Shown here piece after piece: positions 53,985 through 62,160 of a stretch of DNA of 64,000 nucleotides; the first letter of the stretch is position 1, and the number at the start of each line of letters is the position of its first letter. The notes beneath the pieces are model-generated. The model had not been told where the DNA came from. It saw only the letters and a list, made by a program, of their open reading frames with translations, and did no database searches. This DNA comes from Micromonospora sp. MW-13 (GTDB taxonomy: Bacteria > Actinomycetota > Actinomycetes > Mycobacteriales > Micromonosporaceae), in assembly GCF_003434305.1 (NCBI RefSeq), contig NZ_QKKX01000061.1, forward strand, positions 62,001-126,000, given 5' to 3'. Both the position numbers and the translations under genes were made by a program.

Positions 53985-54013
53985 GCCGCCCGGCGCACCG
54001 GACCGCCCCCGGC

Positions 54014-54019
54014 TAGGCT
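54014..54019 (+). promoter_or_regulatory. -10 element for a leaderless mpg transcript
   Basis: TAGGCT is followed by 6 nt and the ATG at 54026; no ribosome binding site is present. Confidence 0.55.
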
Positions 54020-54025
54020 CGGGCC

Positions 54026-54667
54026 ATGGTGCCGCCCTCCGACGCGCCGGCGCGCGACGCAGACCTCGCCGCGCTGGCCGGGCTGCTGGCCGGGCCGGTT
54101 GTGCCGGCCGCCCGGGGCCTGCTCGGCTGCCGGCTGTTGGCCGGCGGGGTCACCGTCCGGATCACCGAGGTCGAGGCGTACGCCGGCACGGCCGGTGATC
54201 CGGCCTCGCACGCGCACCGGGGCCGTACCCCGCGCAACGCCGTGATGTTCGGCCCGGCCGGGCATGCCTACGTCTACTTCACCTACGGCATGCACTGGTG
54301 CGTGAACGTGGTGACCGGGCCGGACGGGGAGGCGTCGGCGGTGCTGCTGCGTGCCGGCGAGGTGGTCGAGGGCGTCGAGGCGGCCCGGGCCCGGCGCACC
54401 GCCGTACGCCGGGACGTGGATCTGGCCCGCGGGCCGGCCCGGCTCTGCGCCGCCCTCGGCATCGACAAGACGGTGTACGGGTGCCACCTGCTCGACGACG
54501 GCCCGGCCCGGTTGCGCCCGGCCGCCGTGCCGGTGCCCGGCGCCGCGATCGCGGCCGGCCCCCGCGTCGGGGTGACCGGCGCGCACGACGTGCCGTGGCG
54601 GTTCTGGATCGCCGGCGACCCGACGGTGAGCGAGTATCGCCGGCACGTGCCGCGCACCCGCCGCTGA
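54026..54667 (+). CDS. mpg: 3-methyladenine DNA glycosylase (AAG/Mpg family)
   Basis: A 213-residue base-excision repair enzyme. Conserved segments are AARGLLGCRLL, ITEVEAYAG with the catalytic glutamate (near residue 48), SHAHRGRTPRNAVMFG, HAYVYFTYGMHWCVNVV and ARGPARLCAALGI. The ATG is chosen because it gives a complete N-terminus and fits the leaderless promoter. It stands alone. Confidence 0.93.
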   Translation: MVPPSDAPARDADLAALAGLLAGPVVPAARGLLGCRLLAGGVTVRITEVEAYAGTAGDPASHAHRGRTPRNAVMFGPAGHAYVYFTYGMHWCVNVVTGPDGEASAVLLRAGEVVEGVEAARARRTAVRRDVDLARGPARLCAALGIDKTVYGCHLLDDGPARLRPAAVPVPGAAIAAGPRVGVTGAHDVPWRFWIAGDPTVSEYRRHVPRTRR

Positions 54668-54721
54668 ACGTGGCTCCCGGCCTGCCCCCGGGCCCTCGCG
54701 GGCCCCGACTCCCCGGAATAG

Positions 54722-54733
54722 TTGACTAGTCAA
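54722..54733. promoter_or_regulatory. Palindromic operator upstream of the LLM oxidoreductase gene
   Basis: TTGACTAGTCAA is a perfect 12-bp palindrome 61 bp before the ATG at 54795, in an AT-rich pocket. The form is common for MarR-type regulators. The left half also resembles a -35 (TTGACT), so a bound regulator would block the promoter. No regulator gene is adjacent. Confidence 0.5.
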
Positions 54734-54794
54734 TCATGTTGTGCGCTACGTCCGGGGGCCGGGAACGGCCCCGGTAGCCAGCCGAGGAGCGGTC

Positions 54795-55925
54795 ATGCAG
54801 TTCGGGATCTTCACCGTCGGCGACGTCACCGTCGACCCGACCAACGGGCGGGAACCGTCGGAGCACGAGCGGATCAAGGCGATGGTGACCATCGCCCGCA
54901 AGGCCGAGGAGGTCGGGCTCGACGTCTTCGCCACCGGCGAGCACCACAACCCGCCGTTCGTGCCGTCGTCGCCCACCACCATGCTGGGCTGGATCGCGGC
55001 CCGCACCGAGCGGCTGCTGCTCTCCACCGCGACCACGCTGATCACCACCAACGACCCGGTGAAGATCGCCGAGGACTACGCGATGCTCCAGCACCTCGCC
55101 GACGGCCGGGTCGACCTGATGCTCGGCCGGGGCAACACCGGCCCGGTCTACCCGTGGTTCGGCCAGGACATCCGCAACGGCATCCCGCTGACCATCGAGA
55201 ACTACGAACTGCTGCGCCGGTTGTGGCGGGAGGACGTGGTCGACTGGTCCGGCCGGTTCCGTACCCCGTTGCAGTCGTTCACCTCGACCCCGCGCCCGCT
55301 GGACGGGGTGCCGCCGTTCGTCTGGCACGGCTCGATCCGCAGCCCGGAGATCGCCGAGCAGGCCGCCTACTACGGCGACGGGTTCTTCGCCAACCACATC
55401 TTCTGGCCGAAGGAGCACACCCAGCGGATGGTCGGCCTGTACCGGGAGCGCTTCGCCCACTATGGTCACGGCTCGCCCGACCAGGCGATCGTCGGCCTCG
55501 GCGGCCAGGTGTTCATGCGGCGCAACTCGCAGGACGCGGTCCGGGAGTTCCGTCCGTACTTCGACAACGCCCCCGTCTACGGCCACGGGCCGTCGCTGGA
55601 GGAGTTCACGACGCAGACCCCGCTGACCGTGGGCAGCCCGCAGCAGGTCATCGACCGGACCCTCGGCTTCCGCGACTACGTCGGCGACTACCAGCGCCAG
55701 CTCTTCCTGGTCGACCACGCCGGCCTGCCGCTGAAGACCGTGCTGGAGCAGCTCGACATCCTCGGCGAGGAGGTGGTCCCGGTGCTGCGCAAGGAGTTCG
55801 ACTCGCTGCGTCCCGCGCACGTGCCCGAGGCGCCCACCCACGCCTCGCTCGTCGCCGCCCGAGCCGTCGCCGGACCGGCCGCCGGGTCCACCGCCGCCGG
55901 TGCGGGGACGGAGGCCGGCCGATGA
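54795..55925 (+). CDS. LLM-class flavin-dependent oxidoreductase (CE1758 type)
   Basis: A 376-residue TIM-barrel luciferase-like enzyme. MQFGIFTVGDVT opens the barrel, GEHHNPPFVPSSP and LMLGRGNTGPVYPWFGQD are the cofactor-side segments, and PPFVWHGSIRSPEIAEQAA follows. The FMN-reductase gene downstream overlaps by 4 bp and would supply reduced flavin, so this pair acts as a two-component flavin monooxygenase with an unknown substrate. ATG 54795 follows GAGGAGCGG; the C-terminal 30 residues are Ala/Gly-rich. Confidence 0.85.
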   Translation: MQFGIFTVGDVTVDPTNGREPSEHERIKAMVTIARKAEEVGLDVFATGEHHNPPFVPSSPTTMLGWIAARTERLLLSTATTLITTNDPVKIAEDYAMLQHLADGRVDLMLGRGNTGPVYPWFGQDIRNGIPLTIENYELLRRLWREDVVDWSGRFRTPLQSFTSTPRPLDGVPPFVWHGSIRSPEIAEQAAYYGDGFFANHIFWPKEHTQRMVGLYRERFAHYGHGSPDQAIVGLGGQVFMRRNSQDAVREFRPYFDNAPVYGHGPSLEEFTTQTPLTVGSPQQVIDRTLGFRDYVGDYQRQLFLVDHAGLPLKTVLEQLDILGEEVVPVLRKEFDSLRPAHVPEAPTHASLVAARAVAGPAAGSTAAGAGTEAGR

Positions 55926-56545
55926 GCCGCCGCACCCTGGCCGTGGTGTCCGCCGGGCTCTCCCAGCCCTCGTCCACCCGGCTGCTCGCCGACCAGCTCG
56001 CCGCGGCCACCCGCGACGAGCTGGTCCGGGCGGGCGGCGAGGTCGAGCTGCGCCCGATCGACCTGCGCGACCACGCCCACGACGTCGTGAACAACCTGCT
56101 CACCGGCTTCCCGCCACCGGCGCTGCGGCAGGCCCTGGACGCCGTCGCCGGGGCCGACGGCATCGTCGCGGTCACGCCGATCTTCAACGGGTCGTACACC
56201 GGGCTGTTCAAGTCGTTCTTCGACGTGCTCGACGCCGGCTCGCTGGTGGACCGGCCGGTGCTGATCGCCGCCACCGGCGGCACGGCCCGGCACTCCCTGG
56301 CCCTGGAGCACGCACTCCGGCCGATGTTCGCGTACCTGCGGGCGGTGGTCGTGCCCACGGCGGTCTTCGCCGCGCCGGAGGACTGGTCCGGCGGGACCGC
56401 CGAGGGCGCCCTGCGTGCCCGCGTCGTCCGCGCGGGCGGGGAGCTGGCCGACCAGGTGCGCCGGCGGCCCACCGCCGCCCCGCCCGACCCGTTCGCCCTC
56501 ACCACCAGCTTCGACCAGCTGCTCGCCGGCGGCGACCCGGCCTGA
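55922..56545 (+). CDS. NADPH-dependent FMN reductase (CE1759 type)
   Basis: A 207-residue flavodoxin-like reductase. LAVVSAGLSQPSSTRLLADQL holds the phosphate-binding loop, VAVTPIFNGSYTGLFKSFFD the middle signature, and ATGGTARHSLALEHALRPMF a segment specific to this subfamily paired with LLM oxidoreductases. The ATG overlaps the previous stop. It delivers FMNH2 to its partner. The 146-bp gap after it holds no gene. Confidence 0.87.
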   Translation: MSRRTLAVVSAGLSQPSSTRLLADQLAAATRDELVRAGGEVELRPIDLRDHAHDVVNNLLTGFPPPALRQALDAVAGADGIVAVTPIFNGSYTGLFKSFFDVLDAGSLVDRPVLIAATGGTARHSLALEHALRPMFAYLRAVVVPTAVFAAPEDWSGGTAEGALRARVVRAGGELADQVRRRPTAAPPDPFALTTSFDQLLAGGDPA

Positions 56546-56691
56546 CCGGCCCGCCACGGCGGGCGGCAGGGCTCGCAGACGGCCGCCCCGCCCGGCGGAC
56601 GCCGTACCCGGTCTTGGCTGGTGCCGGCCGGGCGGTGGACGGGGCGGGGCCGGTGGGTCGGCGCGGGCCGGTCCGGTACCGCCCGAGCGGC

Positions 56692-57576
56692 TCAGTCCTC
56701 GCCGGCCGGGCGCGGGTGGGCGACCAGCACCGGGCAGTGCGCGTGCTGCACCAGCGCCTGGCTGACCGAGCCGAGCAGCAGCCCGGCGAAGCCACCGCGC
56801 CCGCGGGAGCCGACCGCCACCAGGGTCGCGCCCCCGCTCGCCTCGATCAGCGCCCGCGCGGGCCGGTCCGCCCGCAGCGGCCGCCGCTCGACGGCCAGCC
56901 CGGGGTGCGCCGCCGCCACCTCGGCGGCGGCCCCGGCGAGCAGGTCCGCCGACTCGGCCCCGGCCGCGGCCCCCGCCTCCACGACCTCGTCGGGCACCGG
57001 CCGGTCGGCGCCGGTCGGGGCGACGTGCGCCAGCGTCAGGCCGGTGCCCCGGCGGGCCGCCTCGTCGGCGGCGAGCGCCACCGCGAGCCGCCCCGGCTCC
57101 GACCCGTCCACCCCGACGACCACCGGGCCGCCGACCGGAATGGGCTGCTCCTCGGGGCGGACCACGAGCACCGGGCAGCGCGCGTGCCCGGCCACCTGGG
57201 CGCTGACGGAGCCGAGCAGCAGGCCGGCGAAGCCGCCCAGGCCACGGCTGCCGACCACCACCAGCTCCGCCCGGCGGGACTCCTCGACCAGGCTCACCGC
57301 CGGACCGCCGGCCACCTGGCGCACCTCGACGTCGACGTCGGGCCAGCGTCCGCGCAGCTCGGCCGCCGCCCGGTCGAGCATCCGCCGGGACTCGTCGGTC
57401 GGCGCGGGCACCCCCAGGTCGTACGGATTGACCGGCACGCCGTAGCCGAGCGGGTGCAGGTAGCCGTGCACCAGCAGCAGCGGTCGGGACCGCCCCGCGG
57501 CCTCCTGCGCCGCGTACTCGGCGGCGACCAGGCTCGACGGCGATCCGTCCACGCCCACCACGACAGGTCGGTTCAT
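56692..57576 (-). CDS. Tandem universal stress protein
   Basis: A 294-residue protein with two UspA domains. Each starts VVVGVDGS (near residues 5 and 156) and each ends with the ATP-binding loop G-x-R-G-x9-GS: VGSRGLGGFAGLLLGS (near 106) and VGSRGRGGFAGLLLGS (near 258). In actinomycetes such proteins respond to hypoxia and dormancy. A DosR-like box lies in the divergent gap upstream, shared with the cNMP-domain gene. Confidence 0.92.
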   Translation of the reverse strand: MNRPVVVGVDGSPSSLVAAEYAAQEAAGRSRPLLLVHGYLHPLGYGVPVNPYDLGVPAPTDESRRMLDRAAAELRGRWPDVDVEVRQVAGGPAVSLVEESRRAELVVVGSRGLGGFAGLLLGSVSAQVAGHARCPVLVVRPEEQPIPVGGPVVVGVDGSEPGRLAVALAADEAARRGTGLTLAHVAPTGADRPVPDEVVEAGAAAGAESADLLAGAAAEVAAAHPGLAVERRPLRADRPARALIEASGGATLVAVGSRGRGGFAGLLLGSVSQALVQHAHCPVLVAHPRPAGED

Positions 57577-57725
57577 CAGCTCTCCCTGGCTCGGTCAGAG
57601 GTCATTGTCGGCGGGCTCGCCCCCGATCACCGGGATTTGCCCGGACACGCCGCCCGGCACGCCGTCCCACTCCACCGTGTCGCGGACGCCCCGGCGGTGG
57701 CAGGGGCGTAGCGCCCGCCCGGACC

Positions 57726-57740
57726 GGGACCAACGGCCCT
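57726..57740. promoter_or_regulatory. DosR/DevR-like box between the stress genes
   Basis: GGGACCAACGGCCCT fits the GGGAC-N5-(G/N)CCCT half-site pattern of DosR boxes, with two departures from the mycobacterial consensus in the centre. It sits about 150 bp from both divergent start codons in a 298-bp gap that otherwise shows no gene. The downstream genes (Usp, cNMP-binding protein) are typical DosR targets. Confidence 0.5.
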
Positions 57741-57874
57741 GCCGCCAGCGACCCACCGAGGGGTCGAATGGGGCAGGCGGGGTCCGCCGAACCCGCTGCC
57801 CGCCGGCTGACGCGCCCAGACCCGACGGCCCAGACCCGACGGACCCGCACCCGCCGAGGCGAGGAGGAGGCACC

Positions 57875-58351
57875 ATGACCCCGCTCGACATGCTCCGCAC
57901 CCACCCGTTCCTGGCCGGCGTGCCGGAGCCCTGGCCGACCCGGCTGACCGGGTACGCCCGCCCCGTCGCCTGGCACCCCGGCCACCGCCTCTTCCGGGCC
58001 GGTCAGCCCGCCGAGCGGTTCTGGCTGGTCCGGAGCGGGGAGGTGGCCCTGGACTTCCCGGTGCCCGGGCGCGGCGACGTGGGGATCGAGACCATCGGCC
58101 CGGGCGGGGTGCTCGGCTGGTCCTGGCTGTTCCCGCCGTACCGGTGGCAGTTCGGGGCGGTCGCGGTGCGGCGCAGCACCGCCGTGGAGTTCTCCGCGGC
58201 CGGGGTGCGCCGGCTGATGGAGTCCGACGACGCCTTCGGCCGGCAGCTCACCACCCGGTTCATGAGCGTGGTGGTGGACCGTCTCCAGGCGGCCCGGGTT
58301 CGCCTGCTGGACCTGTACGGCTACCCGACGGCCCTGCCCCCGGCGGGCTGA
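57875..58351 (+). CDS. Stand-alone cyclic-nucleotide-binding-domain protein
   Basis: A 158-residue protein made of a single cNMP-binding beta-roll (HPGHRLFRAGQPAERFWLVRSGEVALDF near residues 29-56, then IETIGPGGVLGWSWLFPPYRWQF). There is no DNA-binding domain and the RSA phosphate-binding cassette is not conserved, so cyclic nucleotide binding is doubtful. Similar proteins lie in actinomycete hypoxia regulons. The ATG follows GAGGAGGAGG. The 226 bp after it hold no supported gene. Confidence 0.8.
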   Translation: MTPLDMLRTHPFLAGVPEPWPTRLTGYARPVAWHPGHRLFRAGQPAERFWLVRSGEVALDFPVPGRGDVGIETIGPGGVLGWSWLFPPYRWQFGAVAVRRSTAVEFSAAGVRRLMESDDAFGRQLTTRFMSVVVDRLQAARVRLLDLYGYPTALPPAG

Positions 58352-58577
58352 CCGGCCCCGGCGCGCCCACTCGACCTGCTCTGCCGAGGCCCGGACGCCG
58401 GTGGCGCGCCCCGGCGCCCAGTGCCGGGGAGCCGGTCGCCAGCACGGCCAGCAGGGTGGGGAACAGCACCTCGCCCGGCACGAGACCGCATGTCCTTCCA
58501 CGCACCGCCACCGGCCCGGCGACATGGACCACTGGTGACGGCCCGATGCGCGCCTGGCCACCACCGTCGGCTGCCCG

Positions 58578-58922
58578 TCACCCGTCGCCGGTGGACTCCC
58601 GCCCGGACGCACTGCCCGGGGCGTCGATGCGCCGGTGGACGATCAGCTCGTCGACCTCCAGCCGCCCGATGCGCAGGTCCCGGATCACGGCCCGGCGGAT
58701 CGCCAGCCGGCCGATGGCGAGGACGGCCACCGCGACCATCCCGCCGGTCAGCGCCGAGACGGCCAACGCCCCGGTGGCCGCCGCCCCCACCGCTCGCGCC
58801 CCGATCGCCAGCCCCCCGGTCGCCGCCGCGCCGGTGGCGGTCGCACCGGTGGCGGTCGCACCGGTGAGCCGGACCCCGGCAACCCTGGACCGGCCACGTC
58901 GGACCAACCGGTAGCTACTCAT
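58578..58922 (-). CDS. Small low-complexity protein with pentapeptide-like C-terminus
   Basis: A 114-residue protein of unknown function. After MSSYRLVRRGRSR come Ala/Thr/Gly repeats (TGATATGATATG), from a 15-bp DNA repeat GGTGGCGGTCGCACC, then a hydrophobic stretch (LTGGMVAVAVLAIG). The end is a regular five-residue pattern, RRAVI-RDLRI-GRLEV-DELIV, which suggests a short beta-helix like pentapeptide proteins. ATG 58922 is chosen over an upstream in-frame Met lying in the pyrimidine tract. Divergent from the GNAT gene. Confidence 0.6.
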   Translation of the reverse strand: MSSYRLVRRGRSRVAGVRLTGATATGATATGAAATGGLAIGARAVGAAATGALAVSALTGGMVAVAVLAIGRLAIRRAVIRDLRIGRLEVDELIVHRRIDAPGSASGRESTGDG

Positions 58923-58939
58923 CCCCAGATCCTGCCACG

Positions 58940-58990
58940 CCCACCCCACCCCCACCCTCCTCCTCCCTCCCACCCTCCCAGGGGGAGGGG
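58940..58990 (-). other. G-quadruplex-prone purine tract between divergent genes
   Basis: The plus strand is almost pure pyrimidine (CCACCCCACCCCCACCCTCC and onward) until CCCTCCCAGGGGGAGGGG. The minus strand therefore reads runs of G3-G5 such as GGGAGGGTGGGAGGG. Four closely spaced G-runs meet the usual quadruplex rule. It lies just upstream of both the minus-strand gene at 58922 and the plus-strand gene at 59003. Confidence 0.7.
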
Positions 58991-58996
58991 TAGCCT
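58991..58996 (+). promoter_or_regulatory. -10 element for a leaderless GNAT transcript
   Basis: TAGCCT is followed by 6 nt and GTG 59003. The -35 position falls in the pyrimidine tract and has no consensus match. Confidence 0.5.
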
Positions 58997-59002
58997 GCTG
59001 CG

Positions 59003-59485
59003 GTGAGCGCCGAGGAGCTGCGACTGCGCCTGGTGCGCGATGAGGACCTGTCCCACTTCTTCGCCTTCGAGCAGGACCCGGAGGCCAACTGGGTGGCCGC
59101 CTTCGGCCCGGCCGATCCGGCCGACCGGGCGGCGTTCGACGCGCACTGGCGGCGCATCCGCGCCGACCCGGCCATCGTCACCCGCACCGTCACCGTCGAC
59201 GGCGTCGTCGTGGGCCACGTGGCCGCCTTCCCCGTCGGGGAACAGACCGAGGTCAGCTACTGGATCGACCGGGCCCGCTGGGGCCGCGGGTACGCCACCC
59301 GGGCGCTCGCCGCGCTGCTGGCCGAGCTGCCGCAGCGGCCGGTGCACGCCCGTGCCGCCAAGGACAACGCCGCCTCCCTCGCCGTGCTGCGCAGGTGCGG
59401 CTTCGTCGTCCGCGGCGAGGACCGGGGGTACGCCAACGGCCGCGGCACCGAGGTCGACGAATGGGTCCTGGAACTCGCCGGCTGA
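59003..59485 (+). CDS. GNAT-family N-acetyltransferase
   Basis: A 160-residue acetyltransferase of the RimJ/RimL-like type. LRLVRDEDLSHFFAFEQDPEA opens it, VGHVAAFPVGEQTEVSYWI is the central beta region, and the acetyl-CoA loop WGRGYATRALAALL (near residue 93) fits the (R/Q)xxGx(G/A) motif. VHARAAKDNAASLAVLRRCGF completes it. The substrate is unknown. GTG 59003 has the leaderless promoter spacing. Confidence 0.88.
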   Translation: MSAEELRLRLVRDEDLSHFFAFEQDPEANWVAAFGPADPADRAAFDAHWRRIRADPAIVTRTVTVDGVVVGHVAAFPVGEQTEVSYWIDRARWGRGYATRALAALLAELPQRPVHARAAKDNAASLAVLRRCGFVVRGEDRGYANGRGTEVDEWVLELAG

Positions 59486-59538
59486 CCCGGACGCGGCACC
59501 GGGCGGCGGCCCGGCGGGCGAGCCGGGCCGGTTACCAC

Positions 59539-59544
59539 TAGTCT
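59539..59544 (+). promoter_or_regulatory. -10 element for a leaderless transcript
   Basis: TAGTCT is followed by 6 nt (CGCGGG) and the GTG at 59551. Confidence 0.55.
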
Positions 59545-59550
59545 CGCGGG

Positions 59551-60192
59551 GTGAACTGGCTGGACTTGATCGGCTGGATCGGCTCGGCGCTGCTGGTCTG
59601 GTCGCTGCTGCAGGCGCGCGTCCTGCGGCTGCGTGCGCTCAACCTCGTCGGCTGCCTCGTGCTGATCGGCTACAACGCGGCCCTCGCCGTGTGGCCGATG
59701 GTCGGGCTCAACGTGGTGCTCGCCGTGATCAACGTGTGGTACCTGCGGAAGATGCTCACCACCCGGCACGACGAGCAGACGTACCAGGTGGTGGAGGTGG
59801 GGGTCGACGACCAGTTCCTGGCACACACCCTACGGGTGCACGCCACCGACATCGCCCGGTTCAACCCCGGCTTCCGCTGGGGCGGGCACACCGCCCGGCG
59901 CTCGGCGTTCCTGGTGGTCCGGGCCGACGAGGTGGTCGGGGTGGTGCTGTCGCACGCCGAGGGCGACGACGTCGCCCAGGTCGACCTGGACTACGTCACC
60001 CAGCGGTTCCGCGACTTCACCCCCGGGGAGTTCGTCTACCGGCGCAGCAGCCTCTTCACGGACCGGGGGTTCCGTCGGGTGGTCAGCCCGCCCGGCATGG
60101 TCGCCCCCTACTACCACCGGCTCGGCTTCCGCCCCGTGGGCGGCTCGTACGTGCTCGACCTGCCCGCCCCGCCCGTCGCCGACCGGGTCTGA
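59551..60192 (+). CDS. YgjV-like membrane domain fused to a GNAT-like C-terminus
   Basis: A 213-residue protein. Residues 1-75 form three hydrophobic helices (LDLIGWIGSALLVWSLLQ, LNLVGCLVLIGYNAALAV, GLNVVLAVINVWYLRKM) in the layout of YgjV/PnuC-like proteins. Residues 85-205 are soluble and end with PYYHRLGFRPVGGSYVLDL, the C-terminal GNAT signature. The acetyl-CoA loop is not obvious, so the domain may be inactive. The function is unknown. Confidence 0.7.
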   Translation: MNWLDLIGWIGSALLVWSLLQARVLRLRALNLVGCLVLIGYNAALAVWPMVGLNVVLAVINVWYLRKMLTTRHDEQTYQVVEVGVDDQFLAHTLRVHATDIARFNPGFRWGGHTARRSAFLVVRADEVVGVVLSHAEGDDVAQVDLDYVTQRFRDFTPGEFVYRRSSLFTDRGFRRVVSPPGMVAPYYHRLGFRPVGGSYVLDLPAPPVADRV

Positions 60193-60347
60193 GCCGCCGG
60201 TCGGCGAGTCCTGACCAGCCGGTCGACCGGATCAGGATTCGCGGACCCGGGCACTGGGCACAGACAGCCCTGCACCGACCGGGGCCGCCGGGCGGTGCCG
60301 CCGGTCGTACCCGACCGGGGTCGTCCTCGTGAGGGAGAGAACCGGGC

Positions 60348-61718
60348 GTGCAGAGCTACTGGAGCCAACTGGCCCTGGTCGGAGTCCTGGTCGTCCTCAA
60401 CGCGATCTTCGCGGGCAGCGAGATGGCGCTGGTCTCGCTGCGGGACAGCCAGGTCCAGCGGCTGGAGCGGACCAGCCGGGCCGGCCGGGTGCTGGCCCGC
60501 CTCGCCAAGGACCCGAACCGCTTCCTGGCCACCATCCAGATCGGCATCACCCTGGCCGGCTTCCTCGCCTCCGCCGCCGCGGCCGTCTCCCTGGCCCGGC
60601 CCCTGGTGCCGCTGCTCGGGGTGTTCGGCGGCGCCGCCGAGACGGTGGCCATCGTGGCGGTCACCCTGGCCCTGACCTTCGTCACCCTGGTCTTCGGCGA
60701 ACTTGCTCCCAAGCGGATCGCCATGCAGGCCGCCGAGCGCTGGGCGCTGCTGGTGGCCCGCCCGCTGGACCTGCTGGCGACCCTCACCCGGCCGGCCGTC
60801 TGGGCGCTCGGCGCCACCAGCGACCTGGTCGTCCGCCTCGTCGGGTTCAACCCGAAGCACGAGCCGGAGGAGATCGGCCCCGACGAGCTGCGCGACATCG
60901 TCGCCGGCAACCACGGCTTCACCAAGGAACAGCGGACCATCATCGCCGGCGCGGTGGAGATCGCCGACCGGCGGCTGCGCGCGGTCCTCGTACCCCGGTT
61001 ACAGGTCTTCACGCTCGACAGCGGGACCACCGCGGAGGCTGCCCGGCTGGTGCTGGCCGCCACCGGGCACTCCCGCGCGCCGGTGGTGCGCCACGGCGGC
61101 CTCGACGACGCGGTCGGCGTCATCCACCTGCGCGACCTGGTCGGGGTGCCGGTCGACCGGCCGGTCGACGAGTGCGCCCGCCCGGCGATGCTGCTGCCCG
61201 ACTCGCTGCCCGTGGTCGACGCGCTGCGCCAGTTCAAGGCCGAACGGCAGCACATCGCCCTGGTCGTCGACGAGCGCGGCGCGGTCGACGGGATCGTCAC
61301 CCTGGAGGACATCCTGGAGGAGATCGTCGGCGAGATCTACGACGAGACCGACCGGGACGTGCACGGCGTGCGCACCGAGGCCGACGGCGCGCTGCTGCTG
61401 CCCGGCACCTTCCCCGTGCACGACCTGCCCGACATCGGCGCGGAGCTGCCCGGCCGGCCCGCCGGCGACTACACCACGGTCGCCGGGCTGCTGCTCACCC
61501 TGCTCGGGCACATCCCCACCGTCCCCGGCGAGGACGTCACCATCGACGGCTGGCAGCTGGAGGTCGCCGACATCGACCACCGGGCCATCACCGCCGTACG
61601 GCTGCGTCGGGCCGCTGCCCCCGCCGGGCCGGACGCCGACGAGAGCACCGGGAGCGCCGAGAGCACCGGGAGCGCCGACGCCGACGCCGAACCCGCCCTC
61701 GACCCGGCGCGCGGCTGA
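60348..61718 (+). CDS. CNNM/CorC (HlyC)-family transporter-associated protein
   Basis: A 456-residue membrane protein. The DUF21/CNNM domain (1-190) has LVVLNAIFAGSEMALVSL and FGELAPKRIAMQAAERWAL. Paired CBS domains follow (about 205-335, VDGIVTLEDILEEIVGEIYD), and a C-terminal CorC_HlyC transporter-associated domain is at 345-430. Family members handle magnesium or cobalt efflux or its regulation. The tail holds short ESTGSA repeats. GTG 60348 follows GAGGGAGAGA. Confidence 0.9.
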   Translation: MQSYWSQLALVGVLVVLNAIFAGSEMALVSLRDSQVQRLERTSRAGRVLARLAKDPNRFLATIQIGITLAGFLASAAAAVSLARPLVPLLGVFGGAAETVAIVAVTLALTFVTLVFGELAPKRIAMQAAERWALLVARPLDLLATLTRPAVWALGATSDLVVRLVGFNPKHEPEEIGPDELRDIVAGNHGFTKEQRTIIAGAVEIADRRLRAVLVPRLQVFTLDSGTTAEAARLVLAATGHSRAPVVRHGGLDDAVGVIHLRDLVGVPVDRPVDECARPAMLLPDSLPVVDALRQFKAERQHIALVVDERGAVDGIVTLEDILEEIVGEIYDETDRDVHGVRTEADGALLLPGTFPVHDLPDIGAELPGRPAGDYTTVAGLLLTLLGHIPTVPGEDVTIDGWQLEVADIDHRAITAVRLRRAAAPAGPDADESTGSAESTGSADADAEPALDPARG

Positions 61719-61842
61719 CCGCCGGTCGCAACCCGCGCTCACCCCGCCGACGCGGCGCCGGCGGTCGACCCGCTGGTCGTGGCCGCCGCGGCCGGTCCGC
61801 CGGTCGACGTCCGCGACCGGCCCCGGGCAGGTCGGCGCAGGT

Positions 61843-62160
61843 TCATCGCTCATCCGCCGGCTCCCCGAACGGGAAGCCGGGCACCGGAGGGACCAACCGG
61901 ACCAGGTCGGCCGGCACCTGTTGGCTGCCACGGCTGAGCTGCCGGGCCACCAGGCGGATCAGCCACGGCCCCGACGGGTGCCGCTCCGGCCCGATCAGTC
62001 GTCCGCTCATCCGGCTGTACCAGTGCCGCGCCACGATCAGGTCGGTCAGCCGTAGCCGCCCGCCCGGGCCCGCGTCGCGCACCACCACGTCCACCACCCG
62101 GCCCAACCGCCGCCCGTGCAGGTCGTACGCGGTCCGGCCGAGCAGTTCACCCGCCCGCAC
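61843..62160 (-). CDS. PRC-barrel domain protein
   Basis: A 105-residue protein with a PRC-barrel-like beta domain (GELLGRTAYDLHGRRLGRVVDVVV). Its GTG start lies inside the 3' end of the next upstream gene (14-bp overlap), so it is the third gene of a minus-strand operon behind the NRAMP-like transporter. PRC barrels bind RNA, protein or photosynthetic complexes; here a link to the transporter is inferred only from context. The 124-bp gap to the CorC-like gene holds no feature that I can see. Confidence 0.72.
   Translation of the reverse strand: MRAGELLGRTAYDLHGRRLGRVVDVVVRDAGPGGRLRLTDLIVARHWYSRMSGRLIGPERHPSGPWLIRLVARQLSRGSQQVPADLVRLVPPVPGFPFGEPADER

Noticed and set aside
58260..58532. Minus-strand frame with a hydrophobic stretch after the cNMP-domain gene
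   Set aside because: It overlaps the end of a real gene, has no ribosome site and no family features.
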